Shown: positions 26,267-37,500 of the stretch, piece after piece
Numbering within the stretch: position 1 is the first letter of the stretch
Layout of the letters: each line of letters starts with the position of its first letter
Origin: Nocardioides sp.
GTDB taxonomy: Bacteria > Actinomycetota > Actinomycetes > Propionibacteriales > Nocardioidaceae
NCBI RefSeq assembly: GCF_030019515.1
Contig: NZ_JASEEQ010000003.1
Location: forward strand, 1-64,000
Direction: 5' to 3'
DNA: 64,000 bases
Made by a program: the position numbers and the translations under genes
Notes under the pieces: model-generated
What the model saw: only the letters and a program-made list of their open reading frames with translations
Database searches by the model: none
Told to the model about the DNA's origin: nothing

Positions 26267-27640
26267 CTACGCGACCGCCAGCGGGAGGCGCACGCGGAAC
26301 GTCGTCCCCTCGCCCGGCGCGCTGGTGACCGCGATCGTGCCGTCCATCAGCTCGACGAGCTGCCTGACGATGGCGAGCCCGAGCCCGGTGCCGCCGTACT
26401 TGCGAGTGATCGAGGCGTCCGCCTGACGGAAGGTCTCGAAGACCCGGCCGATGTCCTCGGCGCTCATCCCGATGCCGGAGTCGGCCACCTCCAGGTGCAG
26501 GTCCAGCCGGTCGGCGCCGGCCCGCTCGGCGCGGGTCGAGACCCGGATGAAGCCGTGCTCGGTGAACTTGACCGCGTTGTCGAGCAGGTTGGCGAGCACC
26601 TGGGCGATGCGGCCGCCGTCGCCGTGCACGCGTGCCGGCAAGGAGCCGTCCACCGGACCTTCGAACGAGAGGCCCTTGCGGCGCGCCGCGTCCCGGGCCG
26701 GGGCGATCACGTCCTCGATCAGCGTGCGCGGGTCGAAGTCGGCGCGGTCCACGGTCGCGATGCCGGCCTCGACCCGGGAGAAGTCGAGGACCTCGTCGAC
26801 CAGCCGCAGCAGCCGGGCCCCGGATCGGTCCATGATCTCGGTGAGCCGCTGCTGCTGCCGGTCCAGGCCGCTGTCGGCCAGCAGCTCACAGGACGCCAGC
26901 ACGCTGGTCAGCGGGGTCCGGATCTCGTGGCTCATGTTGGCGAGGAACACCGACTTCGCCTGGTTCGCCTGGTCGGCGGCGAGACGCGCGCTCTCGAGGT
27001 CGCGCTGCAGCCGGTTGCGCTCGGTGACGTCCTCGGCGATGCCGTAGACGCCCACCACCTCGTCACCCACCACGATCGGTACCGCGGTGACCGTCACCTC
27101 GATCAGGTGCCCGTCGCGGTGGGAGATCGCGAGGTCGATCACCTGGGGCTCCCGGTCGAGCGCAGCGAGGAACGCTAGACCGGCCCGATCAACGTCCTCG
27201 GGCACCAGGACCTCCGGGAAGCCCATCTGGCTGAGCTCCCGTGCGCTGTAGCCGGCGAGCCGCTCCGAGGCGGGGTTGGCGGCGACGAACCGGCCACTGA
27301 GGTCCAGGGAGAACACCGGGTGCGGGTGGTAGTCGAACAGCGACCGGTAGCGCTCGCCGGTCTCGGCCAGCTCCCGCTCCGCCGACCGGAGCGCGTCGGC
27401 CCCGCCGCCGGTCTCACGCTGCCGACGCCAGGCGTACGCCGTCAGCCCCAGCACGGCGGCCAGGCCGGCCATCACCAGCTCGTCGGCGTTGAGCGACTCG
27501 TGGCCGCGGCTCCACCGGTAGTAGCTCTCGAAGAGGTCCAGCCACGCCGCGACCGCGAACGCGGCGAGCGCCAGGAGCGCGATGAGCGCGAGGTCGACCA
27601 GGCGTGCGCTGCGCCTCGGCCTCCGCGACCGGCCGGTCAT
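26267..27640 (-). CDS. PAS-domain sensor histidine kinase
   Basis: A 457-residue membrane kinase. Two transmembrane segments (about 14-34 and 55-70) are followed by a PAS/PAC domain (about 95-210), a HisKA domain with H238 in [11 protein letters not shown], and a HATPase domain ([15 protein letters not shown], then DSGIGM, then [11 protein letters not shown]). No receiver domain is attached and no response regulator is adjacent, so it is an orphan. The ATG at 27640 is chosen because TACGGT lies seven bases upstream; a GTG eight codons earlier at 27664 is possible but less likely. Confidence 0.88.
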   Translation of the reverse strand: MTGRSRRPRRSARLVDLALIALLALAAFAVAAWLDLFESYYRWSRGHESLNADELVMAGLAAVLGLTAYAWRRQRETGGGADALRSAERELAETGERYRSLFDYHPHPVFSLDLSGRFVAANPASERLAGYSARELSQMGFPEVLVPEDVDRAGLAFLAALDREPQVIDLAISHRDGHLIEVTVTAVPIVVGDEVVGVYGIAEDVTERNRLQRDLESARLAADQANQAKSVFLANMSHEIRTPLTSVLASCELLADSGLDRQQQRLTEIMDRSGARLLRLVDEVLDFSRVEAGIATVDRADFDPRTLIEDVIAPARDAARRKGLSFEGPVDGSLPARVHGDGGRIAQVLANLLDNAVKFTEHGFIRVSTRAERAGADRLDLHLEVADSGIGMSAEDIGRVFETFRQADASITRKYGGTGLGLAIVRQLVELMDGTIAVTSAPGEGTTFRVRLPLAVA

Positions 27641-27647
27641 GCCCGCG

Positions 27648-27653
27648 ACCGTA
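27648..27653 (-). promoter_or_regulatory. -10 element of a leaderless promoter (histidine kinase)
   Basis: TACGGT on the minus strand, seven bases before the ATG at 27640. Confidence 0.55.
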
Positions 27654-27708
27654 CCCGGGACCATCCGTCGGAAACCCGAGGCGGCGCCGTGTCGCCGCCG
27701 GCGAGCGG

Positions 27709-27782
27709 TGCCCCCGCTGGGACTCGAACCCAGACTGCGCCGCTTTTAAGGCGGCTTCCTCTGCCGGTTGGGATACGGGGGC
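27709..27782 (-). tRNA. tRNA with UAA anticodon (tRNA-Leu by anticodon), short variable loop
   Basis: A complete 74-nt cloverleaf without encoded CCA. The acceptor stem is 7 bp (GCCCCCG/CGGGGGC) with discriminator A73. The D arm has a 3-bp stem. The anticodon stem GCCGC/GCGGC carries the loop CTTAAAA, giving anticodon UAA (27746-27748). The T arm is CTGGG-TTCGAGT-CCCAG. The variable region is only five bases, whereas bacterial tRNA-Leu normally has a long variable arm. By anticodon it reads UUA, a very rare codon here. It may be an atypical leucine tRNA or have another charging identity. Confidence 0.8.
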
Positions 27783-27791
27783 CGGAGCGGA

Positions 27792-28646
27792 CTACCCCGT
27801 GATCCTGCCAAGGACGGCGGCGCGGCGCAGGACGTCGTCGAGCATCACCTCGGTGAGCCGGCCGGTGAAGGTGTTCTGCTGGCTCGGGTGGTAGCAGCCC
27901 AGCAGCGTCACCTCGCGGTCCGGCCCGGCCAGCCGGGCCTCGGCGCCGTGGCCGAACCGGGGCCGGGGGCGGACGACCGGCCAGCCGAGCCCCGCGAAGG
28001 AGCGCAGGGTCGCGTCCCACCCGAACGTGCCGAGGGCGACCACGACCTCGACCGTCGCCAGCACCAGACCCAGCTCGGCGAGGAGCCAGGGAGCGCAGGT
28101 GTCCCGCTCGACGACGCTCGGCTTGTTCTGCGGCGGCGCGCAGCGCACGGTCGCGATCATCCGGGTGCCGATCAGCTCCTGGCCGTCGTCGGCGTGCCTG
28201 CTGGTGGCGGTGCGGGCCAGCCCGACGCGGTGCAGGCCCGCGAACAGCCAGTCCCCGCTGCGGTCGCCGGTGAAGATCCGCCCGGTCCGGTTGGCGCCGT
28301 TCGCGGCCGGCGCCAGCCCGACCACCAGGATCCGTGGCTCGCTGGCACCCCAGCCGGGCACCGGCCGACCCCAGTAGGGCTCGGTGGCGAAGGACGCACG
28401 CTTGTCCCGGGCCACGTCCTCGCGCCAGCGCACCAGGCGCGGGCAGGCCCGGCAGACGGAGACCCGTGCGTCGAGTTCGGCCAACCCGCCGTCCTGCTCG
28501 CCGGCCCGGGCCAGGCGGCGCACCTGTGCCGCAGTCGTCGCGACCGGCGTCTGCTCGGTCGCGGGATCGCCGGGCCAGCCGGTGCCCGGAGCCACCGGCG
28601 ACGAGAAGAGCTCGCCCGTCGCCGGGTGCGGGAGCAGGTCGGTCAC
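27792..28646 (-). CDS. family 5 (UdgB-type) uracil-DNA glycosylase
   Basis: A 284-residue DNA repair enzyme that removes uracil, and often hypoxanthine, from DNA. The glycosylase motif [18 protein letters not shown] and the C-terminal [15 protein letters not shown] are diagnostic of family 5, which lacks the usual catalytic polar residue. Cysteines in CRACPRL and elsewhere would bind a 4Fe-4S cluster. I chose the GTG at 28646 because GAGGA lies upstream at good spacing; a GTG at 28664 would add six residues. The tRNA with UAA anticodon lies nine bases downstream on the same strand. Confidence 0.9.
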   Translation of the reverse strand: MTDLLPHPATGELFSSPVAPGTGWPGDPATEQTPVATTAAQVRRLARAGEQDGGLAELDARVSVCRACPRLVRWREDVARDKRASFATEPYWGRPVPGWGASEPRILVVGLAPAANGANRTGRIFTGDRSGDWLFAGLHRVGLARTATSRHADDGQELIGTRMIATVRCAPPQNKPSVVERDTCAPWLLAELGLVLATVEVVVALGTFGWDATLRSFAGLGWPVVRPRPRFGHGAEARLAGPDREVTLLGCYHPSQQNTFTGRLTEVMLDDVLRRAAVLGRITG

Positions 28647-28689
28647 CCGGCCATCCTCGCGCACCCGGGACCGGTCCGGGCGGGGCCGG

Positions 28690-28956
28690 TCAGGGCGCTG
28701 GCTGGATCGACGACTCGCGCCGTACCTTGTCGGCCGCGGTCGACGCCATGTCGCCGGCCTTCTCCTTGGCGAGGTCGGCGGCCGTCGCCGCCTGCTGCGC
28801 GACGGTGTCCTGGGCCTTGCCCGCCGCGGCCTGCACCTTGGGGTTGTGGGCGATGCGGCTGGCGCCGGACTTGATCTGCTCGTACCTCTCGCGGCCGGCG
28901 CGGGTGCCGAGGACGTAGCCGACGGCGACGCCGGCGAGCAGGGTCAGCTTCTTCAT
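28690..28956 (-). CDS. YtxH-like small membrane-anchored protein
   Basis: An 88-residue protein. The N-terminal [21 protein letters not shown] segment is hydrophobic with the Gly-rich pattern of YtxH-type general stress proteins. A charged Ala/Lys-rich amphipathic helix region runs to the C-terminus. GAAGGAG precedes the ATG. It follows the DUF3618 and holin-like genes on the same strand, a combination often seen in actinobacteria and linked to envelope or stress functions. No activity is known. Confidence 0.7.
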   Translation of the reverse strand: MKKLTLLAGVAVGYVLGTRAGRERYEQIKSGASRIAHNPKVQAAAGKAQDTVAQQAATAADLAKEKAGDMASTAADKVRRESSIQPAP

Positions 28957-29005
28957 GGGGACTCCTTCATCGGGGGCCGGTTCATCGGGGTGCCGACAGC
29001 CGGCT

Positions 29006-29254
29006 TCAGCGGCGGCGCCGCCAGACCAGCAGGCCGGCGACGAGGACGACGGCGGCGACGGCCGCAGCGGTGAGGTCGGGGCGCGGTCGGCCGTTCGCGG
29101 TGGTGGCCCGGTCCTTGAGCTCGTGGGCCTTGTCCTGGGCGCGCGCCTTCACATCGAGCTTCGCGTGGAGCTGGTCGACCGTCACCGCGAGGTCCTCGCG
29201 CTGCCGGGCGAGGTCGGCCTCGAGCTGCTCGGGAGAGGTGCCGTTGCTGCTCAT
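29006..29254 (-). CDS. DUF3618 family protein
   Basis: An 82-residue protein. The N-terminal helix SPEQLEADLARQREDLAVTV is typical of DUF3618, and a single C-terminal transmembrane helix (LTAAAVAAVVLVAGLLVW) ends in RRRR, so the N-terminus is probably cytoplasmic. The ATG overlaps the stop of the upstream holin-like gene (ATGA at 29251-29254), so they are co-translated. Function is unknown. Confidence 0.8.
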   Translation of the reverse strand: MSSNGTSPEQLEADLARQREDLAVTVDQLHAKLDVKARAQDKAHELKDRATTANGRPRPDLTAAAVAAVVLVAGLLVWRRRR

Positions 29255-29652
29255 CGGTGCTCCCCCTTCAGCGCGGCGACGTCCTCCTTGAGGGTCGCGA
29301 CCGTGGCCTCCGGCGTGGGCGGGGTCGCCTGCTGGATCTCGCTGCGGCCGCCGAGTGCCGCGCCCACCGCGCCGATCAGCAGCACGGCGGCGACGATCAG
29401 GCCGGCCGCCCACAGTGGCAGCACCAGGTCGAGCGCGATCACCGCGGTGGCGATGAGGGTGGCGCTCGCGAAGAACGCCAGCAGCCCGGCCAGGCTGAAC
29501 ATGCCGATCCCGAGCCCGGCGCGCTTGCCCTTCTGCGTGAGCTCGGCCTGGGCCAGGCGCAGCTCGCTGCGCACCAGCTCGGGGATCTGCTCGGACAGTC
29601 GGTGCACGAGGGCGCCGACGGGCTCGTCCGTCGTCGTTCGTGGATCGCTCAT
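29251..29652 (-). CDS. phage-holin-family (DUF1469) membrane protein
   Basis: A 133-residue protein with an N-terminal amphipathic helix (LSEQIPELVRSELRLAQAEL), two transmembrane helices (about 46-70 and 76-100) and a short charged tail. It matches the actinobacterial holin-X/DUF1469 type. Despite the family name there is no prophage gene nearby, and these proteins are ordinary chromosomal membrane proteins. It leads the small cluster with DUF3618 and YtxH-like genes. Confidence 0.82.
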   Translation of the reverse strand: MSDPRTTTDEPVGALVHRLSEQIPELVRSELRLAQAELTQKGKRAGLGIGMFSLAGLLAFFASATLIATAVIALDLVLPLWAAGLIVAAVLLIGAVGAALGGRSEIQQATPPTPEATVATLKEDVAALKGEHR

Positions 29653-29718
29653 GGGGGCCCGGTGCCCACCCGGTGCCGTCCGGAAACGCCCCTGTCTCAG
29701 CCGGGTCCCAGCCGCGTC

Positions 29719-30660
29719 TCACCGACCGATCGACCAGGCGATCCCGTCGAGGATGTCGGACTCGGACACGACCAGGTGGTCCACCCGGGTGCGGCGCAGC
29801 ACCGCGGAGAGGATCAGCGCACCGGCACCGATGACGTCCGCGCGGCCGGGGTGCATGAAGCCCAGCGCGCGGCGCTGCTCGTGGGTCATCGCGACCAGCC
29901 GGTCGACCGCGGCGTGCACGTCGTCGACCGCGAGGACCGCCTGGTCGAGGGCGTCGCGGTCGTACGCCGGGAGGTCCAGCACGGCGGCGGCCACTGTCGT
30001 GATCGTCCCGGCCACGCCGACGACGGTCGCGGCGACGGCGGGGTCCACGGGGCTGGCGTCGAGGTGGGCGTCGACGTCGGCGACGCAGGCCGCCACCTGC
30101 TCGGGGGTCGGCGGGTCGCCGGCCAGGTGTCGCTCGTACAGCCGCACCGAGCCGACGTTCATCGAGTCCGCGCGCACCGACCCGGCCCCCTCCGGTCCAG
30201 GGCTGCCGAGGACCAGCTCGGTGGAGCCACCTCCGATGTCGACGACCAGCACCGGCGCCGTCGGCGGGGTCCGCAGGTTGCGGACCGCCCCGTCGAAGGC
30301 GAGCGCCGCCTCCTCGGCCCCGCTCACCACCTCGGGCTCGACTCCGAGGCGGTCGCGGACGCCGGCGACGAAGTCCGCGGCGTTCGCCGCGTCCCGCGTG
30401 GCCGAGGTCGCGACGAAGCGGATCCGCTCGGGTGGCACGCCGTGGTCACGGATCAGGGCGGCGTACTCCTCGATCGCCGCGAACGCCCGCGCCAGCGCCT
30501 CCTCGGCGATCCGGCCGGTGCGGTCGAGGTCCTGGCCGAGGCGCACGATCCGCATCTCCCGTTCGTCGACCTCGAGGCCCCCCTCCTCGGGCTCGGTGCC
30601 CACCAGGAGCTTGATCGTGTTGGTGCCGCAGTCGATGGCGGCGACGGGACCTACACGCAC
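29719..30660 (-). CDS. ppx: exopolyphosphatase / pppGpp phosphohydrolase family (Ppx/GppA)
   Basis: A 313-residue ASKHA-fold phosphatase. The ATP/phosphate loops are VAAIDCGTNTIKLLV at the N-terminus and VLVVDIGGGSTELVLG mid-protein. It lacks the C-terminal domains of the long E. coli enzyme, like the short actinobacterial Ppx1/Ppx2 type. It would degrade polyphosphate or pppGpp. The GTG start lies inside the end of the DUF501 gene (10-base overlap). It is the last gene of the conserved eno-ftsB-DUF501-ppx run. Confidence 0.93.
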   Translation of the reverse strand: MRVGPVAAIDCGTNTIKLLVGTEPEEGGLEVDEREMRIVRLGQDLDRTGRIAEEALARAFAAIEEYAALIRDHGVPPERIRFVATSATRDAANAADFVAGVRDRLGVEPEVVSGAEEAALAFDGAVRNLRTPPTAPVLVVDIGGGSTELVLGSPGPEGAGSVRADSMNVGSVRLYERHLAGDPPTPEQVAACVADVDAHLDASPVDPAVAATVVGVAGTITTVAAAVLDLPAYDRDALDQAVLAVDDVHAAVDRLVAMTHEQRRALGFMHPGRADVIGAGALILSAVLRRTRVDHLVVSESDILDGIAWSIGR

Positions 30661-31130
30661 GGCCCGGGCTCCCACCAGTCGCCGAGGAGGTCGAGGACCT
30701 CGTCGCCCAGCGGGTTCACGCCGCGGCCCTGCGCGAGGGCCTGGCCGGCCAGCACGTGCAGGCACTTGACCCGGTCCGGCATGCCGCCGGCGGAGATGCC
30801 CTCGATCTCAGGCACCGAGCCCAGCGCCGTCCTGGCCTCCAGGTAGCGCTCGTGCGCCCGGCGGTACGCCGCCGCCAGGTCCGGATCGTCCGCGAGCCGG
30901 TCCTGCATCTGCTTCATCAGCCCGGAGCCCTCGAGCGTCCCGATCCGCGACGCCGCCCGCGGGCAGGTCAGGTAGAAGGTCGTCGGGAACGGAGTGCCGT
31001 TCGGCAGCCGGGGCTGGGTGGTGACCACGTCCGGGTTGCCGCACGGGCAGCGGTGGCCGACCTCGTGGATGGCGCGGGGCTCGCGACCCAGCTGGGCCTC
31101 GACGGCGGCGACGTCCTGGGGGTCGATCAC
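30651..31130 (-). CDS. DUF501 family protein
   Basis: A 159-residue protein conserved between ftsB and ppx in actinobacteria. It contains CPCGNPDVVTTQPRLPNGTPF and FYLTCPRAASRIGTLE, with cysteines that could bind a metal, then the C-terminal CLHVLAGQALAQGRGVNPLG. No biochemical function is established. The GTG start follows a CATGAT -10-like sequence by six bases. Its 3' end overlaps ppx by ten bases. Confidence 0.9.
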   Translation of the reverse strand: MIDPQDVAAVEAQLGREPRAIHEVGHRCPCGNPDVVTTQPRLPNGTPFPTTFYLTCPRAASRIGTLEGSGLMKQMQDRLADDPDLAAAYRRAHERYLEARTALGSVPEIEGISAGGMPDRVKCLHVLAGQALAQGRGVNPLGDEVLDLLGDWWEPGPCV

Positions 31131-31159
31131 GCCCCGATCATGCCAGCCACCATCGGCGG

Positions 31160-31729
31160 TCAGTCGGTGCCGTTGATCCTCGTCGAGGGCTCGGGCTCGG
31201 CCGCAGGCGGGTCGCCGGCGGCCTCGACCGACTCCCAGGCCGTGGACCACCAGGCCCGGGGCGGCTTCGGGGCGACCGTGGCGGGGTCGGTGAGGGAGGT
31301 GTCGCTCTCCAGCGGGTCGCCGTTCTCGTCCAGCACCACGTAGGAGGTCTCGCCCGGCATCACGAAGTTGAGCTCGCGCGCCTGCTGCCGCACGTAGGCC
31401 GGGTCCTCCCAGCGACCCTTCTCCCGCTCCAGGTCCTCGATGCTCGCCTGGCGCAGTGCGATCTGGCTCTTCAGGTCACCGATCTGGTCACGCTGCTGCA
31501 GGTAGGCGCGCAGCGACGAGGCGTAGGACACCGTCAGCACCGCGAGCACCAGCACCAGGATCGCGGCCCGGCCGGTCAGCCGCGGGCGGCGCCGCGCCGG
31601 GGCGGTGGCTGTCGGCGCGGTGGGCAGCGCCGGTCGCGCCGGACGGGCCACCGACGACGACCGCCGCGGCCCCGACCGTCCTCGCGGACGGGGGGCGCGC
31701 GGCGGCGTACGACGACTCTCGGACGGCAT
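31160..31729 (-). CDS. ftsB: FtsB/DivIC-type septum formation initiator
   Basis: A 189-residue bitopic membrane protein. About 50 Pro/Arg-rich cytoplasmic residues are followed by one transmembrane helix (AAILVLVLAVLTVSYASSL) and an extracytoplasmic coiled coil (LRAYLQQRDQIGDLKSQIAL and onward), then the PAYVRQQARELNFVMPGE block of the family. It would work in the divisome with FtsL and FtsQ. It starts 15 bases after the enolase stop. The long basic N-terminus is typical of actinobacterial versions. Confidence 0.88.
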   Translation of the reverse strand: MPSESRRTPPRAPRPRGRSGPRRSSSVARPARPALPTAPTATAPARRRPRLTGRAAILVLVLAVLTVSYASSLRAYLQQRDQIGDLKSQIALRQASIEDLEREKGRWEDPAYVRQQARELNFVMPGETSYVVLDENGDPLESDTSLTDPATVAPKPPRAWWSTAWESVEAAGDPPAAEPEPSTRINGTD

Positions 31730-31744
31730 ACGTCCTAGGTTCGC

Positions 31745-33085
<1,341 letters not shown>

Positions 33086-33163
33086 CTAGACGGTGCCGGT
33101 GGACCCTCGGAGCCCGTGGACGGTCCGCGGGACGAAGTGCCCGGCGAAGTGGGGTCGGGTGGC

Positions 33164-33226
33164 CCACGCACCTGACGGATCTGTCGCCGTTCCGGCGGAT
33201 CGGGAGCAGTTGTGTCAGGTGCGTGG
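33164..33226. repeat. REP-like palindromic element, copy 1
   Basis: Perfect 13-bp arms CCACGCACCTGAC and GTCAGGTGCGTGG separated by 37 bases. The copy at 38303-38359 has the same arm core and exactly the same 37-base spacer length, with 25 of 37 spacer bases identical. The right arm includes the stop codon and last codons of mazG. It could act as a terminator or processing site between mazG and eno. Confidence 0.75.
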
Positions 33227-33904
33227 CGCCAGCAGCCGGCGTACGGCGTCGCGGAGGGCCTGCTCGGGGTCGAGCCCGGCCTCGCGGGCCTCGGCGACCA
33301 GGGCGAGCAGGCGGTCGCCCAGGTCCTCGGCCGGGTCCGGGTCGTGGGCCGGTGCGGTCTCAACAGGCTCGGCCACCGGTGGCGTGGGCTCGACCGCGGG
33401 CTCGCGGGCGAGGCGGCCCAGGACCTTGTCGGCGTACAGCAGCGCGGGCAGTCCGGGAGGCAGCCCGTCGGTGATCGAGGTCCGCTGCTTCTCGGTCGCC
33501 TTGATCTGCTGCCACACCTCGTCGATGTCCGCAGGCTCGACCGGCGAGTCCGGGGTCGGGGCGAAGACGTGCGGGTTGCGGCGGTGCATCTTCGCGGTGA
33601 TGTCGCGGGCGACGTCGTCGAGGGTGAACTCCCCGGTCTCCTCGGCGATGACCGCGTGGAAGTACACCTGGAGCAGCAGGTCGCCGAGCTCCTCGCGCAG
33701 GTGGCTCCAGTCGCCGGTGCGGTCCCCGTCGTCGATGGCCTCGAGGGTCTCGTGGGTCTCCTCGAGCAGGTAGCGCGAGAGCGACCGGTGGGTCTGGCCC
33801 GCCTTCCACGCGCACTCCGCGCGCAGCCGGCGCATCACCTCGAGGAACTCGAGGAGTGGCTCGTCCGGTGGTTCCGAGGCTCGCCGGGCTCGCACCTCAA
33901 CCAC
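33215..33904 (-). CDS. mazG: MazG nucleoside triphosphate pyrophosphohydrolase
   Basis: A 229-residue all-alpha NTP pyrophosphatase. The metal-binding pattern is E-E-x2-E (EETHETLEAID) followed by E-x2-G-D (EELGDLLLQVYFHA), then KMHRRNPHVF. The usual core is followed by a Pro/Glu-rich linker and a helical tail. It removes aberrant NTPs or lowers ppGpp. Its 3' end runs into a REP-like palindrome. It lies six bases after the lipoprotein gene, in the mfd-lipoprotein-mazG order. Confidence 0.92.
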   Translation of the reverse strand: MVEVRARRASEPPDEPLLEFLEVMRRLRAECAWKAGQTHRSLSRYLLEETHETLEAIDDGDRTGDWSHLREELGDLLLQVYFHAVIAEETGEFTLDDVARDITAKMHRRNPHVFAPTPDSPVEPADIDEVWQQIKATEKQRTSITDGLPPGLPALLYADKVLGRLAREPAVEPTPPVAEPVETAPAHDPDPAEDLGDRLLALVAEAREAGLDPEQALRDAVRRLLAPRT

Positions 33905-33910
33905 CGTGGG

Positions 33911-34570
33911 TCAGCCGCAGCGCTGGGTATCCGGCAGGGCCGCGGCGTAGTCGGTGTCCGGCTGGTCGGCGTTCGCCTTGGTCGAGGTGTCGGAGAGCCC
34001 GTAGGAGAGGCTGGTGTCGGCCGGTGCCGTGACGCCCTTCTCGATCGAGACGCCGAAGCGCGGGTCGAGGTCGATGTCCTGCTCGTCGAGCCAGGTGAGG
34101 AACGCCTGCTCGCCCGCCTTGGTGGCGGCGTTGCCGCTGTCGCCCTGCTGCTCGCCCACCGACTTCTCGACCGCCTGGACGTAGATCGGCACGCCCTGGA
34201 CGTCGATCAGCGCCTGGACCTGGTCGTCGGGCAGCGAGCCGAGCTGCTCGCGGGCCTGGGCGACGGCCTGGTCGTAGTCATCGGCCGCGCTCACGCCCTG
34301 CTCGGCGGCGAACTGGTCGACGGCGACCCGCAGCGCCAGCGCGCCGGCGACCTGGCCGCGCAGGTAGTGCTGCGGCAGGACCTGGCCCTCCTGGAGCTGG
34401 GCCTCGGCGGCGCGGCAGTACGCCGCGGTGACGTCATCGACGCGGTTCATCGTCACCGTGTCGTCCCCCACGCGGGCCGCGACGCCGGGGTTGAAGCCGG
34501 GGACCGTGCCGCAGCCGGTGAGCAGGAAGATCGAGGCCGACGCCAGGGCGATCAGGCGGGTGCGGGTCAC
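33911..34570 (-). CDS. lipoprotein, SurA-N-like
   Basis: A 219-residue lipoprotein with signal peptide and lipobox LLTGC (Cys near residue 19). The mature part starts VAARVGDDTVTMNRVDD, which resembles the N-terminal region of SurA/PrsA-type chaperones, but no PPIase domain is present. The GTG overlaps the mfd stop by four bases, with AGGAGAG upstream. A lipoprotein gene in this region of the mfd-mazG-eno block is also seen in mycobacteria (lpqU). A folding or envelope role is inference. Confidence 0.75.
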   Translation of the reverse strand: MTRTRLIALASASIFLLTGCGTVPGFNPGVAARVGDDTVTMNRVDDVTAAYCRAAEAQLQEGQVLPQHYLRGQVAGALALRVAVDQFAAEQGVSAADDYDQAVAQAREQLGSLPDDQVQALIDVQGVPIYVQAVEKSVGEQQGDSGNAATKAGEQAFLTWLDEQDIDLDPRFGVSIEKGVTAPADTSLSYGLSDTSTKANADQPDTDYAAALPDTQRCG

Positions 34571-37500
34571 TTGCTCTCCTGAGGTGCGTTCGCGGGATCG
34601 ATGCCGTCCGGATCGATGACAGCGTCGATCACTTGCCGTGCCCATTCAAGCAGGGCGATCCCCGTGATCGGACGCCCCCCGACCACCGCGGTCTGCGGGC
34701 GCGGCACCAGGATCGTGCTGACCGGCGCCTTGACGATCGACTTGGGGTAGAGCCGGTTGAGGCGGACGACGCGCGACTCGGGCAGGTCGACGGGCGCGAA
34801 CCGGACGTTGCGGCCCGCGATCGTGACCTCGCCGACGCCGGCGCGGCGGGCCCGCGCCCGGAACCGAGCGACGATCAGCAGCGAGGCGACCTCCTGCGGT
34901 GGCTCGCCGTACCGGTCGAGGAGCTCTTCGTTGACCAGGTCGACGTCCTCGTCGGAGCGGACCTCGGCCAGCCGCTTGTACATCTCCAGGCGGAGGCGCT
35001 CGCTGGGGATGTAGTCGTGCGGCAGGTGGGCGTCGACCGGCAGCTCGATGCGCACCTCGTTGAGCTCGGCCTCGGCCTCGCCCTTGAACTCGTTCACGGC
35101 CTCCCCCACGAGCCGGACGTAGAGGTCGAAGCCGACGTCGGCGATATGCCCGGACTGCTCGCCGCCGAGCAGGTTGCCCGCGCCGCGGATCTCGAGGTCC
35201 TTCATGGCGATCGCCATCCCGCCGCCGAGGTCGGAGTGCTGCGCGAGGGTCGCGAGCCGCTCGTGGGCGGTCTCGGTGAGCGGCTTCTCAGGTGGGTAGA
35301 GGAAGTAGGCGTAGGCCCGCTCCCGGCTGCGCCCGACGCGGCCGCGGAGCTGGTGCAGCTGGGAGAGGCCGAGGGTGTCGGCCCGCTCGATGATCATCGT
35401 GTTCGCGTTGGAGACGTCCAGGCCGGACTCGACGATCGTGGTGCAGACGAGCACGTCGAACCGCTTCTCCCAGAAGTCCAGCATCACCTGCTCGAGCTGG
35501 TGCTCCCCCATCTGGCCGTGCGCCGTGGCGACCCGCGCCTCGGGCACCAGCTCCTTGATCCGCGCCGCGGCCTTCTCGATCGAGCTCACCCGGTTGTGGA
35601 TGTAGAAGACCTGGCCCTCGCGGAGCAGCTCGCGGCGTACGGCGGCCACGATCTGCCGGTCCTCGTAGGCGCCGACGTAGGTCAGCACCGGGTGCCGCTC
35701 CTCGGGCGGCGTCGTGATCGTCGACATCTCCCGGATGCCGGTGATCGCCATCTCCAGGGTGCGCGGGATCGGGGTGGCCGACATCGACAGCACGTCGACC
35801 GACGTGCGCAGCCGCTTCATCTGCTCCTTGTGCTCGACCCCGAACCGCTGCTCCTCGTCGACGACGATCAGGCCGAGGTCCTTGAAGCGGATGTCCGGGT
35901 TGAGCAGCCGGTGCGTGCCGACCACGATGTCGACCGACCCGTCGGCCATCGCGGCGATCACCTCGCGCGCCTCCGCGTCGGTCTGGAACCGGGACAGCGC
36001 CTTGAGGATCACGGGGAAGCCGCTCATCCGCTCGGCGAACGTGCTGAGGTGCTGGGTGACCAGCAGGGTGGTCGGCACCAGCACCGCCACCTGCTTGCCG
36101 TCCTGGACCGCCTTGAACGCGGCGCGGACCGCGATCTCGGTCTTGCCGTAGCCGACGTCTCCGCAGACCAGGCGGTCCATCGGGACGGTGCGCATCATGT
36201 CGCCCTTGACCTCGTCGACGGTGCTCAGCTGGTCGGGCGTCTCCTGGAACGGGAAGGCGTCCTCGAGCTCGCGCTGCCAGGGCGAGTCCGGCCCGAACGC
36301 GTAGCCCTTGGTCGCCTGCCGGGCGGCGTAGAGCTTGATCAGCTCGGCGGCGATCTCACGGACCGCCTTGCGGGCACGGTTCTTGCGCTTGGTCCAGTCG
36401 CCGCCGCCGAGCCGGTCGAGCGAGGGCTGTTCGCCACCGACGTAGCGGGTCACCTGGTCGAGGGCGTCCGCCGGGACATAGAGCCGGTCCGGCGGACCGC
36501 CGCGCTTGCTGGCGCCGTACTCGAGCACGAGGTACTCGCGCACCGCTCCCCCGACCTCGCGCTGCTTCATCTCCACGAAGCGGCCGACGCCGTGCTGCTC
36601 GTGGACGACGTAGTCGCCGGCGCCCAGCTCGAGCGGGTCGATCTGCCGCTTGCGGCGGGCCGGCATCCTGCGCATGTCCCGCGTCGACGCCTTCTGGCCG
36701 GAGAGGTCCTCCCCGGTGAGCAGCACCAGCCGGTTGGCCTCGTCGACGAACCCGTGGTCGATCGCGCCGCAGGTGATCGTCACGACGTCCCGGGTCAGGT
36801 CGGCGGCCTCCTGGAGGTCCTCCACGACCCGCGCCGCGACGTCGTGCTCGGCGAGCACCTCGCGCATCCGCTCGGCCGGCCCGTGCCCGGCGTGCAGGAC
36901 GACGACGCGGTAGCCGTCCTGGCGCCAGCGCTCGATGTCGCCGATGGCGCGGTCGATCTCGCCGCGATAGGCGTCGACGGGCCGGACCGGCAGGGTGCGG
37001 CTCGGGACGGCGCCCGCGATGACGTCGGCGTCGACCGCGAGCCCACCCTCGACCTCGATGCCGAACGGGCTGACCGTCCACCAGGGCTTGTGCTGCTGGA
37101 GGCTGTGCTCGCGCACGTCGGCGATGGTGCGGTACGACGCGGCGCCCAGGTCGATCGGCGCGGTGCCGCCGCCGGCGGCCGCCGCCCAGCTCGCGCCCAG
37201 GAACTCCTCGCTCGTCGCGACCAGGTCGTGCGCGCGGCTGCGCGCCCGCTCCGGGTCGAGCACGAGCACGTGGGTGTTCTCGGGCATCAGGTCGACGAGC
37301 AGCTCCATCTCGTCGACGAGCACCGGCGCCAGGGACTCCATGCCCTCGACGGCGATGCCGGCCGCGATCTTGTCGGTCAGCTCGAGCAGCTGGGGGTGCT
37401 CGCGGCCGAGCTCGGCCGCCCGGGCGCGCACCTCGTCGGTGAGCAGCAGCTCGCGGCACGGCGGCGCCCACAGCCGGTCGGCCTTCTCCAGCGTGCGCTG

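Noticed and set aside
29251..29652. Prophage lysis gene because of the holin family name
   Set aside because: No integrase, capsid, endolysin or attachment site is near; DUF1469 proteins are common chromosomal proteins in actinobacteria.
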